Shown: positions 1 to 11,080 of the stretch, piece by piece
Layout of the letters: each line of letters starts with the position of its first letter
How positions within the stretch are numbered: position 1 is the stretch's first letter
Origin: Hymenopus coronatus
Lineage: Eukaryota > Arthropoda > Insecta > Mantodea > Hymenopodidae
Assembly: GCA_030762935.1 (NCBI GenBank)
Contig: CM060897.1
Coordinates: forward strand, 111,100,176 to 111,164,175
DNA length: 64,000 nucleotides
Direction of reading: 5' to 3'
The notes under the pieces: generated by a model
Seen by the model: only the letters and a program-made list of their open reading frames with translations
What the model was told of the DNA's origin: nothing
Database searches by the model: none
Position numbers and translations under genes: made by a program

Positions 1-382
1 ACATCCCCCTTCTGCGTATTAGCGAGGGTATTAATATTTCAAGTTGAAGTTGATCCAGTAGGAAATGATGGCACGTGTGTGGGAATGGGTTTAACAGGAT
101 CGATGCTATGTTCTGCTCTCAGGGTCCACATGTCAGGTGACATTGCAACGTACGGGCGCTGCGGTGTAGAGTAAGTGAAGGCACTGCCACCCTATTGTCA
201 TCCGTTTTAATGGAAAAGGCACATACAGTGGTTAAAGGTCAATTCAGTCCGCCGAGACACACAGAGGTGTTATATTATTGTTTCAATTATATTTAAAGCG
301 AGGTACAACGATAGACATATCTGCACACAAAGAAAACGTTAATATATATCTATGCAATTACATGAGCTATGAACTGACATCT

Positions 383-520
383 CTTTGTGGTTTATCGGGA
401 AAATTGTTAGTCACCTGGGGAATTTAAAAGCGTGTTGGTATGGTAGCCCATTGGTTACAACAGTGAATAGATCCGTGGTTTAAACTCCGGCTATAGCATT
501 ACATTTTTACTTTCACTAGC
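383..520 (+). mobile_element. tRNA-derived SINE, family 5 (fragment)
   Basis: This segment shares an ordered set of words with 3480-3665 and 10940-11080: TTTATCGGGAAAA, then GTCACCT, then a GG-AT-GTAG stretch, then a B-box-like CCGTGGTTTAAACTCCGGCT followed by TA-GCATTACATTTTT. The B-box-like word points to a tRNA-derived retroposon. No coding capacity is visible. DNA before position 383 is unassigned. Confidence 0.5.
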
Positions 521-532
521 ATATATATGTGT

Positions 533-660
533 GTGTATATATTATTTACATAATGTACATAGTACACTCAAAAGATATTGTATTCCACCCAAACGTTCGA
601 TATCGTGATTTCACCGGAAATGCAGGCTTTCAACACCTCTGAATCCACAAATTTTAGAAA
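533..660 (+). repeat. FamA terminal hairpin module
   Basis: A degenerate copy of the left FamA terminus: an AATGTACATAGTAC palindromic core, then TATTGTATTCCACCCAAACG, then a TTTCACCGGAAAT block and TTTTAGAAAAAT. It stops abruptly and is joined to the right end of a minus-oriented FamA unit. The same join recurs near 19505 and 63880. Confidence 0.6.
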
Positions 661-1512
661 AATAATGTATAAAAAGTCTGATATGTTCCATTGAAATGAC
701 TTTCTCTGTATCTCTGCAACAAATTATTGTTAAAAAGCTCATTCTTCTATTCCTAATCGTGATAAACATTAGGGGAAGTGGTCTTGTTACTTGCTTCTAA
801 GTGTAAGGGAAATAAAGGAGTACACTAGGCTAAAACGATAGTCAAATATTTTAAAAGCCGGTAGCCATGTGATTGAAATTTCTTTGTTTATATGGCCCGG
901 AGTTGACAAACAGAAAATCATTTTAAAAATGAAACAAGGAATATATAAAGACGGCCAAATCTACGAAAAAATGCATATAATATAACTTGTATGTTTTAAC
1001 CAGCTCTACATTTTTGTGAAGTAAGTTTTTGAGTATCTCTTTCAGTTTACCAGTTATGCAAAATTCCGCAAAAATCATCCAAGGAATTCCCATTAAATTC
1101 AAGATATACATTTTATTTGTCATGTAGATATTTTTAATATGTAATATTTTGATCAAAATTGTTAGAGCTATTTCTAAGAAAATCAAAGTTTACAAATTTT
1201 TTTCCATGTGAAGGGTAGCTTGTGATGTGGGGATTTTCTTGACAATCTTCGTGTTGCATCCTTGGAAGACACTAAACCAAAATATCAAGTATGGTATTTA
1301 AAGGTCTTTTAGTTTTTGAGCTATGCTGTCTACACACACACATACACACACATTGATAGACACACACACGGACGACTTTTTTCTAAAAATTCTCTTTTTC
1401 TGTATTTAGGGGGTCTCAAAACACATTTCTGGTGAAATCTAGACATCGAATTTTTGGATGCAATATAATACCTACCTTCTCTGTGTATATAGTAGGTCTA
1501 GAGTAACTACAA
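661..1512 (-). repeat. FamA unit, near complete
   Basis: Read on the minus strand this copy has all conserved FamA blocks. On the plus strand they appear as: right end (TCTGATATGTTCCATT, GACTTTCTC), the TACACTAGGCTAAAACGATA block, the TTTACCAGTTATGCAAAATT block, CTTCGTGTTGCATCCTTGGA, GGTCTTTTAGTTTTTGAGCT, a (CA)n tract and the terminal module ending near 1512. Reading frames are broken, so no protein is inferred. Confidence 0.7.
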
Positions 1513-1640
1513 ATGATTTTTTCGGACTCAGGGGACCACAAAACATGTATTTTCGGTGAAATATCGACATAGAATTTTTGCGTACAGTACAATGCCGTCT
1601 CTATACACTATGTAGGTAGTACGTGTGGAAAAATAAAATT
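1513..1640 (-). repeat. Duplicated FamA terminal module
   Basis: Directly after the preceding FamA unit the last 110-120 bp is repeated: GACTCAGGGGACC, then TTTTCGGTGAAATATCGACA, then CTCTATACACTATGTAGGTA. A second end module in tandem is also seen near 21000 and 53990. Confidence 0.6.
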
Positions 1641-1649
1641 CAGTGTGTC

Positions 1650-2350
1650 GTGTGTGTGTGTGTTTGTGGACAGAATAACTGAATAACAAAACGTCCGTTA
1701 AATATCAAACTTAGTATTAAAGTTAAGCATCTTCCAATGATGCGACCTGCAGATTTTCAGGAAAATTCCTCCTCTTCAAACTGCTCTTTACATGGAACAT
1801 TTGGAGAAGTTCTCTATTTTCTAAAACATGGCTCCAATAATTTTGATTCAGACGTATATTAAAATAATCCACAGGGAAAATAAAATGCATATCATGAATT
1901 CCCCTTCATTTTGAATTATTTTTGCAAAACTGACAAACCGTAAGACACACCAAACTACACAAAAATGTAGTCTGATTAAAAAACACAATACATATCAGAT
2001 ACATTTTTTGTAGAACTAACCATTTCATAAGTATTCACTATTACTATATAAAGGTTAAAATGATTAATTTTTTCTCATATGGGATGTCCTCATTCGTTTG
2101 ATATCTCTTTTGCTTTACTCCTAGCCATAGAAAGAGAACCGATTTTCAACGACAATAGCACAGTGACAGCTTTTAAATTTACTAACCCTTTAGCCTAGTG
2201 TACTCTCTTATTTCATTTCTACTTATGAAGAACTAAGTAAGAAGATAATTTCTGCTAATGTTTATCTCGATGGCTGTGATGCAGATAAAATACTTTTTAT
2301 AAGAACAGTTTGTTTGCAGAACAGATGGAGAAAGTATTGTGAAGAGATAG
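1650..2350 (+). repeat. FamA unit lacking the left module
   Basis: Begins within the (TG)n core and continues through the ACGTCCGTTAAATATCAAAC block, TCTTCCAATGATGCGACC, the TTTTACTCCTAGCCATAGAA block, TTAGCCTAGTGTACTCTC and the right-end block AGATGGAGAAAGT near 2325. Confidence 0.65.
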
Positions 2351-2373
2351 TGTTTAAAGTCCACCTTTATTAA

Positions 2374-2582
2374 TATGGCACTGTAGGCGATGACACTCGT
2401 GATACATGGAATGAAGATGGAGCACCGGTGGAATGCGATAGCGGAACAAACCGGTAAACCCCGAGAAAACCCGCTCCTGTGACGCCTTGTTCACTACAAA
2501 TCCCACATGCTGTAGCCTGGAGTTGAACTCGAGCCCCCTTGGTGAAATGCGAGTGAATTAACTACTCGGCCACGATTGGTCT
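2374..2582 (-). mobile_element. tRNA-derived SINE, family 1
   Basis: The reverse complement of the SINE best seen at 52862-53110: a tRNA-like head (TGGCCGAG box A, GAGTTCAACTCC box B), then ATGTGGGATTTGTAGTG, GCGGGTTTTCTCGGGG, the GCATTCCACCGGTGCTCC word and a GTATCACGAGTGTCATCGCC tail. It has diverged from the other copies. Confidence 0.75.
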
Positions 2583-3479
2583 CTGACTCTACCTTTCCAA
2601 TATTGTCCTACACGCGATTTGTACGAGAGAATGATTATCATTAATTGAACTATTAGTTGGTTAAACTAATACATCTGGCCGAGACTTAAACGTTTACGAC
2701 ATTGTAAGTCGTCATTGAGATCTGTCATTAGATGGAGTTGAGTGACATGCGCTCTTTTAGCAACGTAGGATTTGTGACTAGGTCAGGGTAGCACAGATCT
2801 TAAGTTATATGGATCTCAGGGCTGATATCCAACGCGACTGCTTGATTTCGTATTTTGTTTTTAATCCTTTATTTTCCCGTCACCTTTTTCTTTTGTCAAC
2901 CATGACTTATTATACACGCATGCTAATATTACATACCATAATGTGTTGCGTCACTTAGCAATTATACTTCCTTCACCCCTTGAGTTATTGACTTCTCTGC
3001 TACGTGCCTGACTCTCCTACGAAGAGTGCGATGGCAGACTTCCCTACAGATGAACTGGCAAGCTTTTTGATTCTAAGTGTTTTTCATAATTTCAACCCCT
3101 GCTGGCTTCAAGCATCTCCCGTGCTCTGGCTTTACCACGTGGTATATATTTTTTGTATTTTTTGGTTAAGAAAATCTACTACCTACATGAGTAGGAGCAT
3201 TGAATACTTGTCCCTTACAACAAGTAACACTAAATTATCCCCCCGGATGGCTGAGCAGTGCTGGTGTTCTCCCTTTTGCCAGGCTTATGTGCCGGAAATG
3301 ATGGTAAAAACCCCTTAACGGTACACCTTCCCTCCGTTTTAAAGTTGTCTTTCGGAGTAATATTATTGCTGCTCGTGTTTAACATTATTACGGCTTACAT
3401 TATTTTTATTATTGCCCTTATTACGAAATGATATAATATGAAACGCACTGTCTCACATCTCAGAATAATTTAAGACCTC
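2583..3479. other. Unassigned AT-rich DNA
   Basis: No recognisable coding region or repeat. A 104-codon open frame at 3004-3318 has no recognisable motif and no family resemblance, and I treat it as chance. Confidence 0.5.
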
Positions 3480-3665
3480 ATTGGTTTATCGGGAAAAATG
3501 AGTCACCTTTGGTATTTCAGGCCGTGACAACATGTTTCCATGGCAGTTTGTTAAAACAACCAGACGGAATCTGAGAGATCCATGGTTCAAATTTCAACTA
3601 GGCAGTCTCCGATTTCCTCGCCAATTTATACCTAAATTATATCTGTAATTAAAATGAAAATGTAT
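3480..3665 (+). mobile_element. tRNA-derived SINE, family 5
   Basis: Shares TTTATCGGGAAAAATGAGTC, GGTATTTCAGGCCGTG, CATGTTTCCATGGCAG and the box-B-like GATCCATGGTTCAAATTTCA with the copies at 383-520 and 10940-11080. The family is supported by these three plus copies and by a probable minus copy at 48428-48568. Confidence 0.6.
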
Positions 3666-3764
3666 GCATTCCGATCTTCCTTCAAAACTTTAAACGAATT
3701 ATTACACAAGTGGAGAAAATAATTTTTAAAACACCGGGTATTTTTATAATGTAGGTTTATTTTA

Positions 3765-4540
3765 CTTTCTATACCACGTAGAGTAATTATGTGAAGTATT
3801 TTATCCCAACAACAATTTTAAGTGAAGTTTTCACCGGGAATATAACTTTTAGCCCTCTTGAATCCAAAAAGGAAAGCATTTTTAGAAAAGTATTCTCATG
3901 CATGTGAAAAGCATAGCTGAAAATCTAAGTCAGTAAAATATAAACCTTGGTATTTAAGTTTAGATTCTTCTAGGTATTCACACGAACATTTTAAAGAAAA
4001 ACCAAGTACTCTTAATGGAACGTTTTATGGCAATTTTTATTTTCTCAAGAATGGCTCAAACGATGTTTATTACAATATTTACTACATGTTTAAGATGTTT
4101 TAAGAAAAATAAAAATTCATTTTGAGTTTCATGGACATATCCCCTGAGTTCTCTTCATGGTGCATGATTTTTGCAAAATATAAGAAGTAGGCAAAATGTA
4201 TGACAACTGCATTTTTTTGTGATTTTAACTATTTTCAAAATATTTCTTGATATAGATTTAAATTTTAAAGTATTATATATATCTTTCTAAAATTATAGTC
4301 ATTTCCCCCCTCTTTTATTCATACAATTAGAACAGAATATCAATACTACCGCATATTTTAAGTGATCCGCATTTAAAATATTTGATTAACGCTTAAAGCC
4401 TACTCAATTATTCTAATCTTCTTTTACCTACAACGGAATAAGATAATTTCTACAAATTGTATCTATATTAATTGAAATAATTGCAAAAGTAGTTCTTTGT
4501 AAGAATAATTTACACAAGTGAGTAGAGAAATTAATCTGAC
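3765..4540 (+). repeat. FamA unit, diverged
   Basis: Runs from ACTTTCTATACCACGTAGAG through TTTTCACCGGGAAT, an ACCTTGGTATTTAAGTT block, GAATGGCTCAAACGATG, and the TAACGCTTAAAGCCTACTC block to GAGTAGAGAAATTAATC. The (TG)n core is nearly absent. Confidence 0.6.
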
Positions 4541-4665
4541 TGGCAACAAGAAGATTTTAAGGGATATTAAATTATATTCATGTTCTAGCATATACTAAAT
4601 CGAATTATTGATATTCTGTCATTTATATGCATTTTGAAATAAATATAAGAATCATTAATATATTA
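4541..4665. other. Unassigned
   Basis: Short AT-rich stretch between a FamA copy and a mariner-type remnant. No signal seen. Confidence 0.4.
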
Positions 4666-5003
4666 GACTGCCCCAGAAAAGTATGTAAAAAGCATAATCG
4701 AGATTGCTTATCGTTGATGCACGAAACGCCGTTCACTTACAAATATCCATAAGTCCCTCAAAGCTATTCGCCGTTGGCCGCTCTGCCATTTCACCACTGT
4801 TGCTGCTGGAAGCACTACCCGCGGATTTTGGCAGGGAAATTCCTTGCTGCTTTTTTGTGGTAGTCGTGATGTCCTCGGCTGACAGAAGTCTAGCCAACAA
4901 TTTTTATTTAAAGTGGTATAAGAAGAGGAAATCTCATGGAGTGAGATCACGTGAATACGGAGGGTGTGGTTGGCTTTTCAAATGTACGGGCGTTGTCGTG
5001 TAG
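4666..5003 (-). mobile_element. Tc1/mariner-type transposon remnant (C-terminal transposase)
   Basis: On the minus strand two pieces of a DDE/D transposase are readable: HDNART followed, after an apparent deletion, by PPYSRDLTP-stop-DFLFLYHFK. These match the HDNARPH and PPYSPDLAPxDF motifs flanking the second and third catalytic regions of IS630/Tc1/mariner transposases. A TIR-like end (GACTGCCCCAGAAAAGTATG) follows a TA at 4664-4665. The opposite end is not identified. The element has stop codons and is inactive. Confidence 0.55.
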
Positions 5004-5140
5004 CAACAAAGCTAGCAACTAGAATTGTAGAGCCTACGCAGTTTAGCTGTTCTTTACAGTTATATTCCACATGAAAACTTTCCAATTAGTAAAAAATCGA
5101 GCATTAGGTTGCCGATTGATCTATAATTCCGCGTTAATAG

Positions 5141-5151
5141 TAGTAGTAGTA

Positions 5152-5213
<62 letters not shown>
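5141..5213. repeat. (ATA)n microsatellite
   Basis: A (TAG)n start grading into more than 20 uninterrupted AAT-type trinucleotide units. It produces poly-Ile open frames on both strands that are artefacts. Confidence 0.95.
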
Positions 5214-5214
<1 letters not shown>

Positions 5215-5789
5215 GACAAATACAGAAAATGTAGACAGTATTTTATAAATAACTCTTTCTTAAAATGTTTTAAAATATTTATAGCTATTTTTAAAACGTC
5301 TAAAAAGTTAAACAATTTCAATCAAACATTTCTGAAAAGTTTTAAAGTAAAAGGTGTTATTATTTGATTAGCAGTATGGAGCTGATGATTATAGAAAACT
5401 TAAATCCAATAGTTTTAAGCAGTATTATGTTGTATTGTAAGACCATGATCGCAACAGGCAGACTGCTTACAATCAAAATATGATAAGACTGGCTTAGCAA
5501 ACCTGCCTTGCTCTTTCCTAACCATCACTGCTGTCGGCAGTTAGTAAGCTCAACTGGTTTTGTATGTTTTCTGTAATCTTTTTAGGCAAAACCTGCACTA
5601 GCTGATAGAATATGGCTACCAATCATGATAACATCAAATGTTTTCACGCCATTTTGTAACCCTTGTGTTGGTTATTGGTGTAACTATAAGGTTTTCTCAT
5701 AAGTTTTTCGTTAAGTTTGAAATGCCTTCACTGCAGTGATGAAAAGACAGGACATTGAAGTTGATGAAAACCTTGCCTTAGAACGCCAG
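5214..5789. other. Unassigned DNA
   Basis: No recognisable gene or repeat. Confidence 0.4.
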
Positions 5790-5892
5790 TTCACCCGCAG
5801 CGCAGCTACGACAGAGTAGTTGCCGAACTTTCTGTTTACAAACTTTAAACACAAGGTAGTTCAAAATATAAATAAATAAGGCAGTTCGCCGA

Positions 5893-6165
5893 TGCCGTGG
5901 TCATTGGGGCGTTTGGCATTGACGATCTGTCGCGAAAGGGCCGAGGATTCGAATCCCTTTATGGGCATGGATGTTTAAAGTCGGAGAGACCCCTGACAGT
6001 TACCTTACCTCTTGGCCGCTCCTCACACTGTTGCCACTTCGTTCCGTCCATGCCTACACACCAAACCTCTCAGTCGCATGACAGGGGCTCTTCTGTTAAA
6101 TCATCTTCATCGATGCTTTTGAAGTCAATGCCATTGCTTATATTTACAATTACACTAGAATTATT
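5893..6165 (+). mobile_element. tRNA-derived SINE, family 3
   Basis: A tRNA-like head: GCCGTGGTCATTGGGGCGTT, then GGCCGAGGATTCGAATCCC as a strong box B. The body has TCGGAGAGACCCCTGAC, GGCCGCTCCTCACACTG and GTTCCGTCCATGCC. It is inserted in mariner copy 1. The 3' end is approximate. Confidence 0.6.
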
Positions 6166-6394
6166 CGGCGCCAACTGAAACTGCATTCAGGAATGTTTGT
6201 TACTTTTTGCAACAGCGGTAACATCATTGCTTACTTAGAGTGAATTTATTGACAGAGAGGCAGATATACCTCTTATCAGCTGAGACAGTGCGCTGGCCGT
6301 CAGGGATCACTATAGACCTCCCAGAATTTAGTGTTGTGTGTTTCTATTTGTCTTCTATGTAAGTCATTCTCTCTCCCGTGATGGCCAATTAGAT

Positions 6395-6945
6395 TAAGCC
6401 TGACGGCCAAATATGTGGCCAAAAACGATAGTCAGTATTTCCTGCAGTATTCACCATTATTGTCGAAAATACATTGTCTTTCTCTGGAAGCTTAAAAGTT
6501 GCATTTCTGTAAATTGTGGGGGGTTTCTGGTTGATGAACTCTTTGAGGTTCAGTCTGCAGTCTTCAGTCTGCCATTCAAAAAATTCTGTACAGAACGGAA
6601 AGTTGGATGGAGCAACATCTGGAGAATAGCAGTTGGGGTAATACATTGCACTCAAAATTACGTAATTTTTTATGGCACCAAAGAGTTATGTGATCTGGCA
6701 TTGATGTAGTGCACCACGCTTCCCACTTCCGGTCTTGTCTCTTCAAATGCTGCCTTGAGACTTTTCAACAGTAAACAGTATGTCTCGGTGTTGATAGTCT
6801 CAGTGTACGCATTGAAATAACTTTCAGAGCTAATTCCGTAGTTCAGCTTGCTAACAGCACACAGTCTCTTTCTGGGACAGAGAATATAGTGCACCACCGA
6901 GAAGCTATGCTCCCTCTCCACGAACTTAAGATAATGCATCTGTGA
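6395..6945 (-). pseudogene. Mariner transposase, C-terminal half (decayed)
   Basis: Minus-strand frames read INTETYCLLLKSLKAAFEE, then a degenerate HQDNARPHTS-type region, then CYSPDVAPSNFPF and a C-terminal EFINQKPPTIYRNATFKLPE stretch. This is the order of the second half of a mellifera-subfamily mariner transposase, a DD34D enzyme that cuts and pastes DNA at TA sites. The third catalytic Asp is replaced (APSN for APSD) and the region of the second Asp is unrecognisable. Two frames must be combined, so there is a frameshift near 6670. It is non-functional and the N-terminal half is absent. Confidence 0.7.
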
Positions 6946-7830
6946 AATGTATCCACAAATTGTGAAAAAACATTATAATGAAATAAAATGAACCCTAAAC
7001 TTTAAGAGAATATAACATTCTCCCAATTGGTGCACCTGAACTACCAATTAAATGAAGCGTTAAATAGACAGATCCATGCTCGTTAATAGGAAAATCCCCA
7101 ATAAAAACTTTGTTTTCTTGCAAAAATGTTTTTCCAACACTTTTCCTCACTCAAGTTGCTTCCCAAGATGTAATTGCGATTAATTTGTTTTAGAATTGTT
7201 ATACTGACATCAAAAGAACATTAAAGAATTTGGTCTTACAGGTTTCCGAAATAATGCTCCAATTTTAAAACTAAATTATTACATTTTGAAAATTACATTT
7301 TGGACAAAGTACGATAAGTAATTGTACCCTCAATAATCAGGTTTATACAAACATTTGCTGTAACATGTGTATTTTAATCTTATTTACCGCAAAACATAGG
7401 TATTTTGTGTGAATACTTTCAAAACTGCATCACGTGGCCCATGTTTATTAGAACAATGAATTTAGACAACAACAATGCAAGTTTGATTATTTTAGGAGGA
7501 GCTACTTTTTAATACACCTCTCACATGACAACCCAACATGCCCTCTCATATACATGCAAGCTAGAATTTTGATACATGGCAAAAATATCACTGTCATCGT
7601 GAAGAATAAATATTTAAATAAGATATCTTTCACACCTAGGATTTTCCAAATTTAACCACCTTAATGATTGAGCTGGTTATCCTACAATATTCATTGTAAA
7701 TTTCTAGACGACTGGATTCAATCCATCAATTTAATTCAGTCCACTGGGCATCAATATTTTTAACAAAGAATATTAAAAAAATGGTATAAAATTAATCTGG
7801 TAAAGTTTCTATCTTTTAATTAAATAATAA
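6946..7830. other. Unassigned AT-rich DNA
   Basis: No gene, repeat family or clear structure recognised. Confidence 0.4.
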
Positions 7831-8105
7831 TGGTGTCCCTAAAGCGCAGTAGTAGCGCATTTGCCTCTGGCACCATGGACCCGAAATCGATTCCCGGTGG
7901 AGACTTAGGGATATTTTTTATCTGTCCAGGAATCTTTCCCACACTTTTTAGGTCCGGTCTTATACCGCTACTACTCCATTCCGCGGAACGCGCCTGTAAA
8001 TCACCGCGGTATCATCCTGCATAGTCGCAGCGATCGGATTGTATTTTCTCTCATGGTTCCGTTCCGCTTAAAACCAACCTTCGGTTTGATTATATCTCAA
8101 CTCAA
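7831..8105 (+). mobile_element. tRNA-derived SINE, family 4
   Basis: Head resembles a tRNA: GCGCAGTAGTAGCGCATTTG as A-box region and GATTCCCGG in the B-box region. The body includes TAGGTCCGGTCTTATACCGC and GGTTCCGTTCCGCTTAAAAC. Flanking TAATAA-like words could be the target duplication. Confidence 0.55.
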
Positions 8106-8189
8106 TAATTTATATCATTGCCAGTTATTATAAAGGACGATTCGTGCAGTTTAAGTGATATCTATCTTTAGAGATCGCATTCTGTATAC

Positions 8190-8970
8190 GTAATATGCTT
8201 ATAGTAGCTATTGTATACCACCTAAAAAGTCCATGTCAAAATTTCACTGGATCCCTGAATCCAAGTAAAGAAGCATTTTTAAAAAAGCTCAACGTGTGTG
8301 TGTATGGACAGCTTAGCCCGAAAACAATTGATTTAACAATTTTATATTTAAGTCAAGTATCTACCAAAGATTTTCAAGAAAACCTCGCGCCCTAAACTGC
8401 CCTTTAAATGACAAATGTTTGGAAAATTCTGTTTTTCTGAGAATTGGCGAACGATTTTGATTAAAATACTGTGTATTAAATATTTTACATAAGAAATAAA
8501 ATATATGTCTGCTTGAATGCTCTGGTAATAGTCTCTGAAGACCCCTTCATTTTGAATGAATTTGCATAACTGGTAAACCGTAAGGGATGGACAAAACATT
8601 TCTACACAAAAGTATAGATCTCCTTAAAACACACAATTTATGGCATATAATTTTTTGTAGAGTTAATTTTACCAGATATTCCTTGTTATTGGTTTAAATT
8701 TTAAGCACTTAAACCTTTCTCCAACGCGAGATCATTTTTCGTTTCATTTCTTTCGTTTTACTTCTGGCCGAGCAAAGGGAATCAGAATTTCAATAAAAGA
8801 AAGATTTCATATCTATTAGCTTAATGTATTGCTTTATTTACTTTTACTTACAAGGAAATAACACTTATTACTGTTTATCTCGATTATCATAACCTAGATA
8901 ACGGAATAATTTTAGCAACAATAGTTGGTGGAGATAGTCATATGAATGGAAGACATCAGAGGTTTTTTTA
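8190..8970 (+). repeat. FamA unit
   Basis: Left module diverged (AAAATTTCACTGGATCCCTG), then GTGTGTGTGTATGGACAGC, CCGAAAACAATTGATTTAAC, ACTGGTAAACCGTAAGGGAT, GTTATTGGTTTAAATTTTA, GTTTATCTCGATTATCATAA and a right end near 8935-8968. Confidence 0.65.
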
Positions 8971-9204
8971 TATATGCAAAATCGTGCATTGTCTTTAAAA
9001 CGTAAATTACTATCTATTATCTTTTAACGTTAGTATTCAGTTATACAAGGTGGTTCACCTGTCCCTTATTCTCTGGTTTTATGCAACCATCAGATGACAG
9101 TCTAACCTGAAAACATTGTTTCCGAGACCCATCTTCTGTTTCCTAACCTTATAGACTTTGGCGCTACAAGTTATAGCTAAACAGTAGTATATTTGATTAA
9201 CGCG

Positions 9205-9260
9205 CAGTGTTAGCACGAGTTCGAAGATGCTCGATTCAGGTTCGAATCTTACCAAAACAC
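9205..9260 (+). mobile_element. tRNA-like SINE fragment
   Basis: GCGCAGTGTTAGCACG followed by CAGGTTCGAATCTTACC resembles an A box and B box of a tRNA. No complete cloverleaf is evident, so this is treated as a SINE head. Confidence 0.4.
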
Positions 9261-10024
9261 TGACAAATTTTCCCCCTGCTTTCTTACTTCCTGATTTTGA
9301 CACCAAGCTAGATAGGATATCGGAACATTTTTAACTTGCTTATTTGTTTCTTTTTTGTTGTTCTCTTTATTTATGTTTATTCTAACTTTATCAGTCCAGT
9401 TACAGGAAATACAAATGAAAATGAATATTCTTAGGCATGCTCATTCAGTTTCCTCTAAATGTGTAGGTATTATTACGATTTAAAACTAGCATAGGTATTT
9501 CAGACAATACTACAGAACCAGATCCATTTTCAGGGTATCTCTAAAACGAAAAATACACAAAATACCTAAGGGTGACAATCAAAAACTGTGCCAAATACAT
9601 AGGTATTCATCAATACTTTCAGTTGAAAAGAAAATTAGGTTTAATCACTCTAGCTTAACAAACTTTTCAATATCCATACCTACATATCTACTTCGTGCAT
9701 TTGTATCTAATGGGGCATGGCTAGATCTAAAGTGTCCTCTGGCAGTATTTGCTAACCCACTGATGGTACCAGCTGCCAACATTTTGTAGAGAACATTCTC
9801 TAACGACGAAGAGATCGATTACGTGTTAAGTGTTTTGGTATTTTGAAATTGTTTTTATTAACTTTATACGTTTGGAAATTTTCATTTATTATTTAAAGTA
9901 TTACTGAAGTTTCTTTTTCAAAATAATTACAAAAAAAATAAGGATTGAAGACTGAAGAGTACGTAAAATGAACTGGCGTTCGTTCTTCATTCGTATGCCT
10001 GTTTGTTTACTCCTAAAAGTATTA

Positions 10025-10290
10025 GAGTGACAAACACTTAGCTAACTTTACACCTCGGTCGATAAAACATAAAGAAGAAAAAAAGTCCACGGAGACTGTT
10101 GGACTCAAACCGCTGACGCGCTGGAGGTGAGGAGAGAACTTGACATTAACCAGTTGAGCTACAAACATTGCGCCCGCTTGCTGCGTTAAAACTTGTAGGT
10201 ATAGTGTCCCACATGTCTCCCTCTCCGCTTCTGATCTCTTTATAACTGTTGTGGACCCCTTTTTGTAGCTTAAACCGTTCATGTGCCCTT
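10025..10290 (-). mobile_element. tRNA-derived SINE (minus)
   Basis: On the minus strand TAGCTCAACTGGTTAATGTC (A box) is followed by GCGGTTTGAGTCCAACAG (B box), a convincing pol III-type head. The boundaries of the body are uncertain. It lies inside the 9046-10547 element. Confidence 0.5.
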
Positions 10291-10651
10291 AATCCATTAT
10301 AACTTACGTTCCGGAACGTATGACAGCAATCTTATTAATTTAACATGTATTGTAACAGGAGTTATTAAGTGCATGTTTTTGTAATGGACGTAACTATTGC
10401 TGCTAAGGTATATTTTCCGATGAAGAGCGGACTAGATTTGCATGGTTATCAAATGGCCGACAAGCTCGGTAATTTCGACCTTATTACTTTCAGAGTATGA
10501 AGTGTTCCATTTCTCTAAAAATAATAAGGGCTAGGTGAACAACCTTGCATTGTAAATGTAGATTTAGTCGCTTTTATTTTAATTAGGATACTGAATAAGA
10601 ATTATCCAAATATTCTATTGCAAAGTTATACACATCTATGTAAGCCATACG

Positions 10652-10938
10652 AGTGGAGTTTTATTTATGGAAGCTCTGTAACTGCTATGGTTCTCAGCGT
10701 TTCATTCTATGTTGGACAAGAAAGATTGCTTAATTTTACTCAGAGGCCTTTTTATCAGGCTGTAGGTTATTTTACGTACCGTAGATCGACGACACGGGAC
10801 CAGCAGCTTTACTTTCCTTCCAAAGGAACCCATGCTAAGGATCTTTACGCCCTAAAAAATCCATCGTCCTCCGCCTGGTTTCAACCCACGATCTTAGGTA
10901 TACAAGGCTAGCACGGTAACCGTTACACCACGGAGGGC
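10652..10938 (-). mobile_element. tRNA-derived SINE, family 2
   Basis: Reverse complement of the family best seen at 18674-18981. The head CCTCCGTGGTGTAACGGTTA has box A, and the box-B region lies around GGGTTGAAACC. The body has GATGGATTTTTTAGGGCGTA, a CCGTGTCGTCGATCTACGG word, and the GCCTCTGAGTAAAATTAAGC tail. Confidence 0.8.
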
Positions 10939-10939
10939 A

Positions 10940-11080
10940 ACGAGTCCGTTGAGGAATTTAATGTCATGCCGGCATGTTGCCATAGTTGCTCAGTAGTAGC
11001 ACAACCGGTCAGATACCAAGAGATTTGTGGTTCAAATTACGGCTATGACATTGCATTTTTCAGCCTAACTGTACCCCTTA
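10940..11080 (+). mobile_element. tRNA-derived SINE, family 5
   Basis: Immediately follows the family-2 SINE. It shares GAGGAATTTAATGTCATGCC, the GGCATGTTGCCATAG word and GTGGTTCAAATTACGGCTAT with the copies at 383-520 and 3480-3665. Confidence 0.55.

Larger units (their letters stand above)
5790..6945 (-). mobile_element. Mellifera-type mariner remnant, copy 1
   Basis: The distal block at 5793-5885 is nearly the same as 31667-31745, sharing GTTTACAAACTTTAAA and ATTCAAAATATAAATA-type words, where it forms the 3' end of a second mariner copy. Transposase-coding remains lie at 6395-6945. Between them is an inserted SINE (5893 to about 6165) and about 230 bp of unassigned DNA. Flanking TA sites are not clear. 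Confidence 0.6.
9046..10547. mobile_element. Putative TIR-bounded DNA element of about 1.5 kb
   Basis: CAAGGTGGTTCACCT..CCCTTATT at 9046-9070 is matched in inverted orientation by AATAAGGG..AGGTGAACAACCTTG ending at 10547, with about 22 of 24 positions identical. The ends are flanked by TA-containing sequence, but the target duplication is ambiguous. No transposase is recognisable between them; the interior holds two tRNA-like insertions and AT-rich DNA. It may be a non-autonomous or strongly decayed element. Confidence 0.45.

Noticed and set aside
7830..8024. 64-codon frame at the SINE family 4 position
   Set aside because: It coincides with the tRNA-like SINE head and body and has no protein signature.
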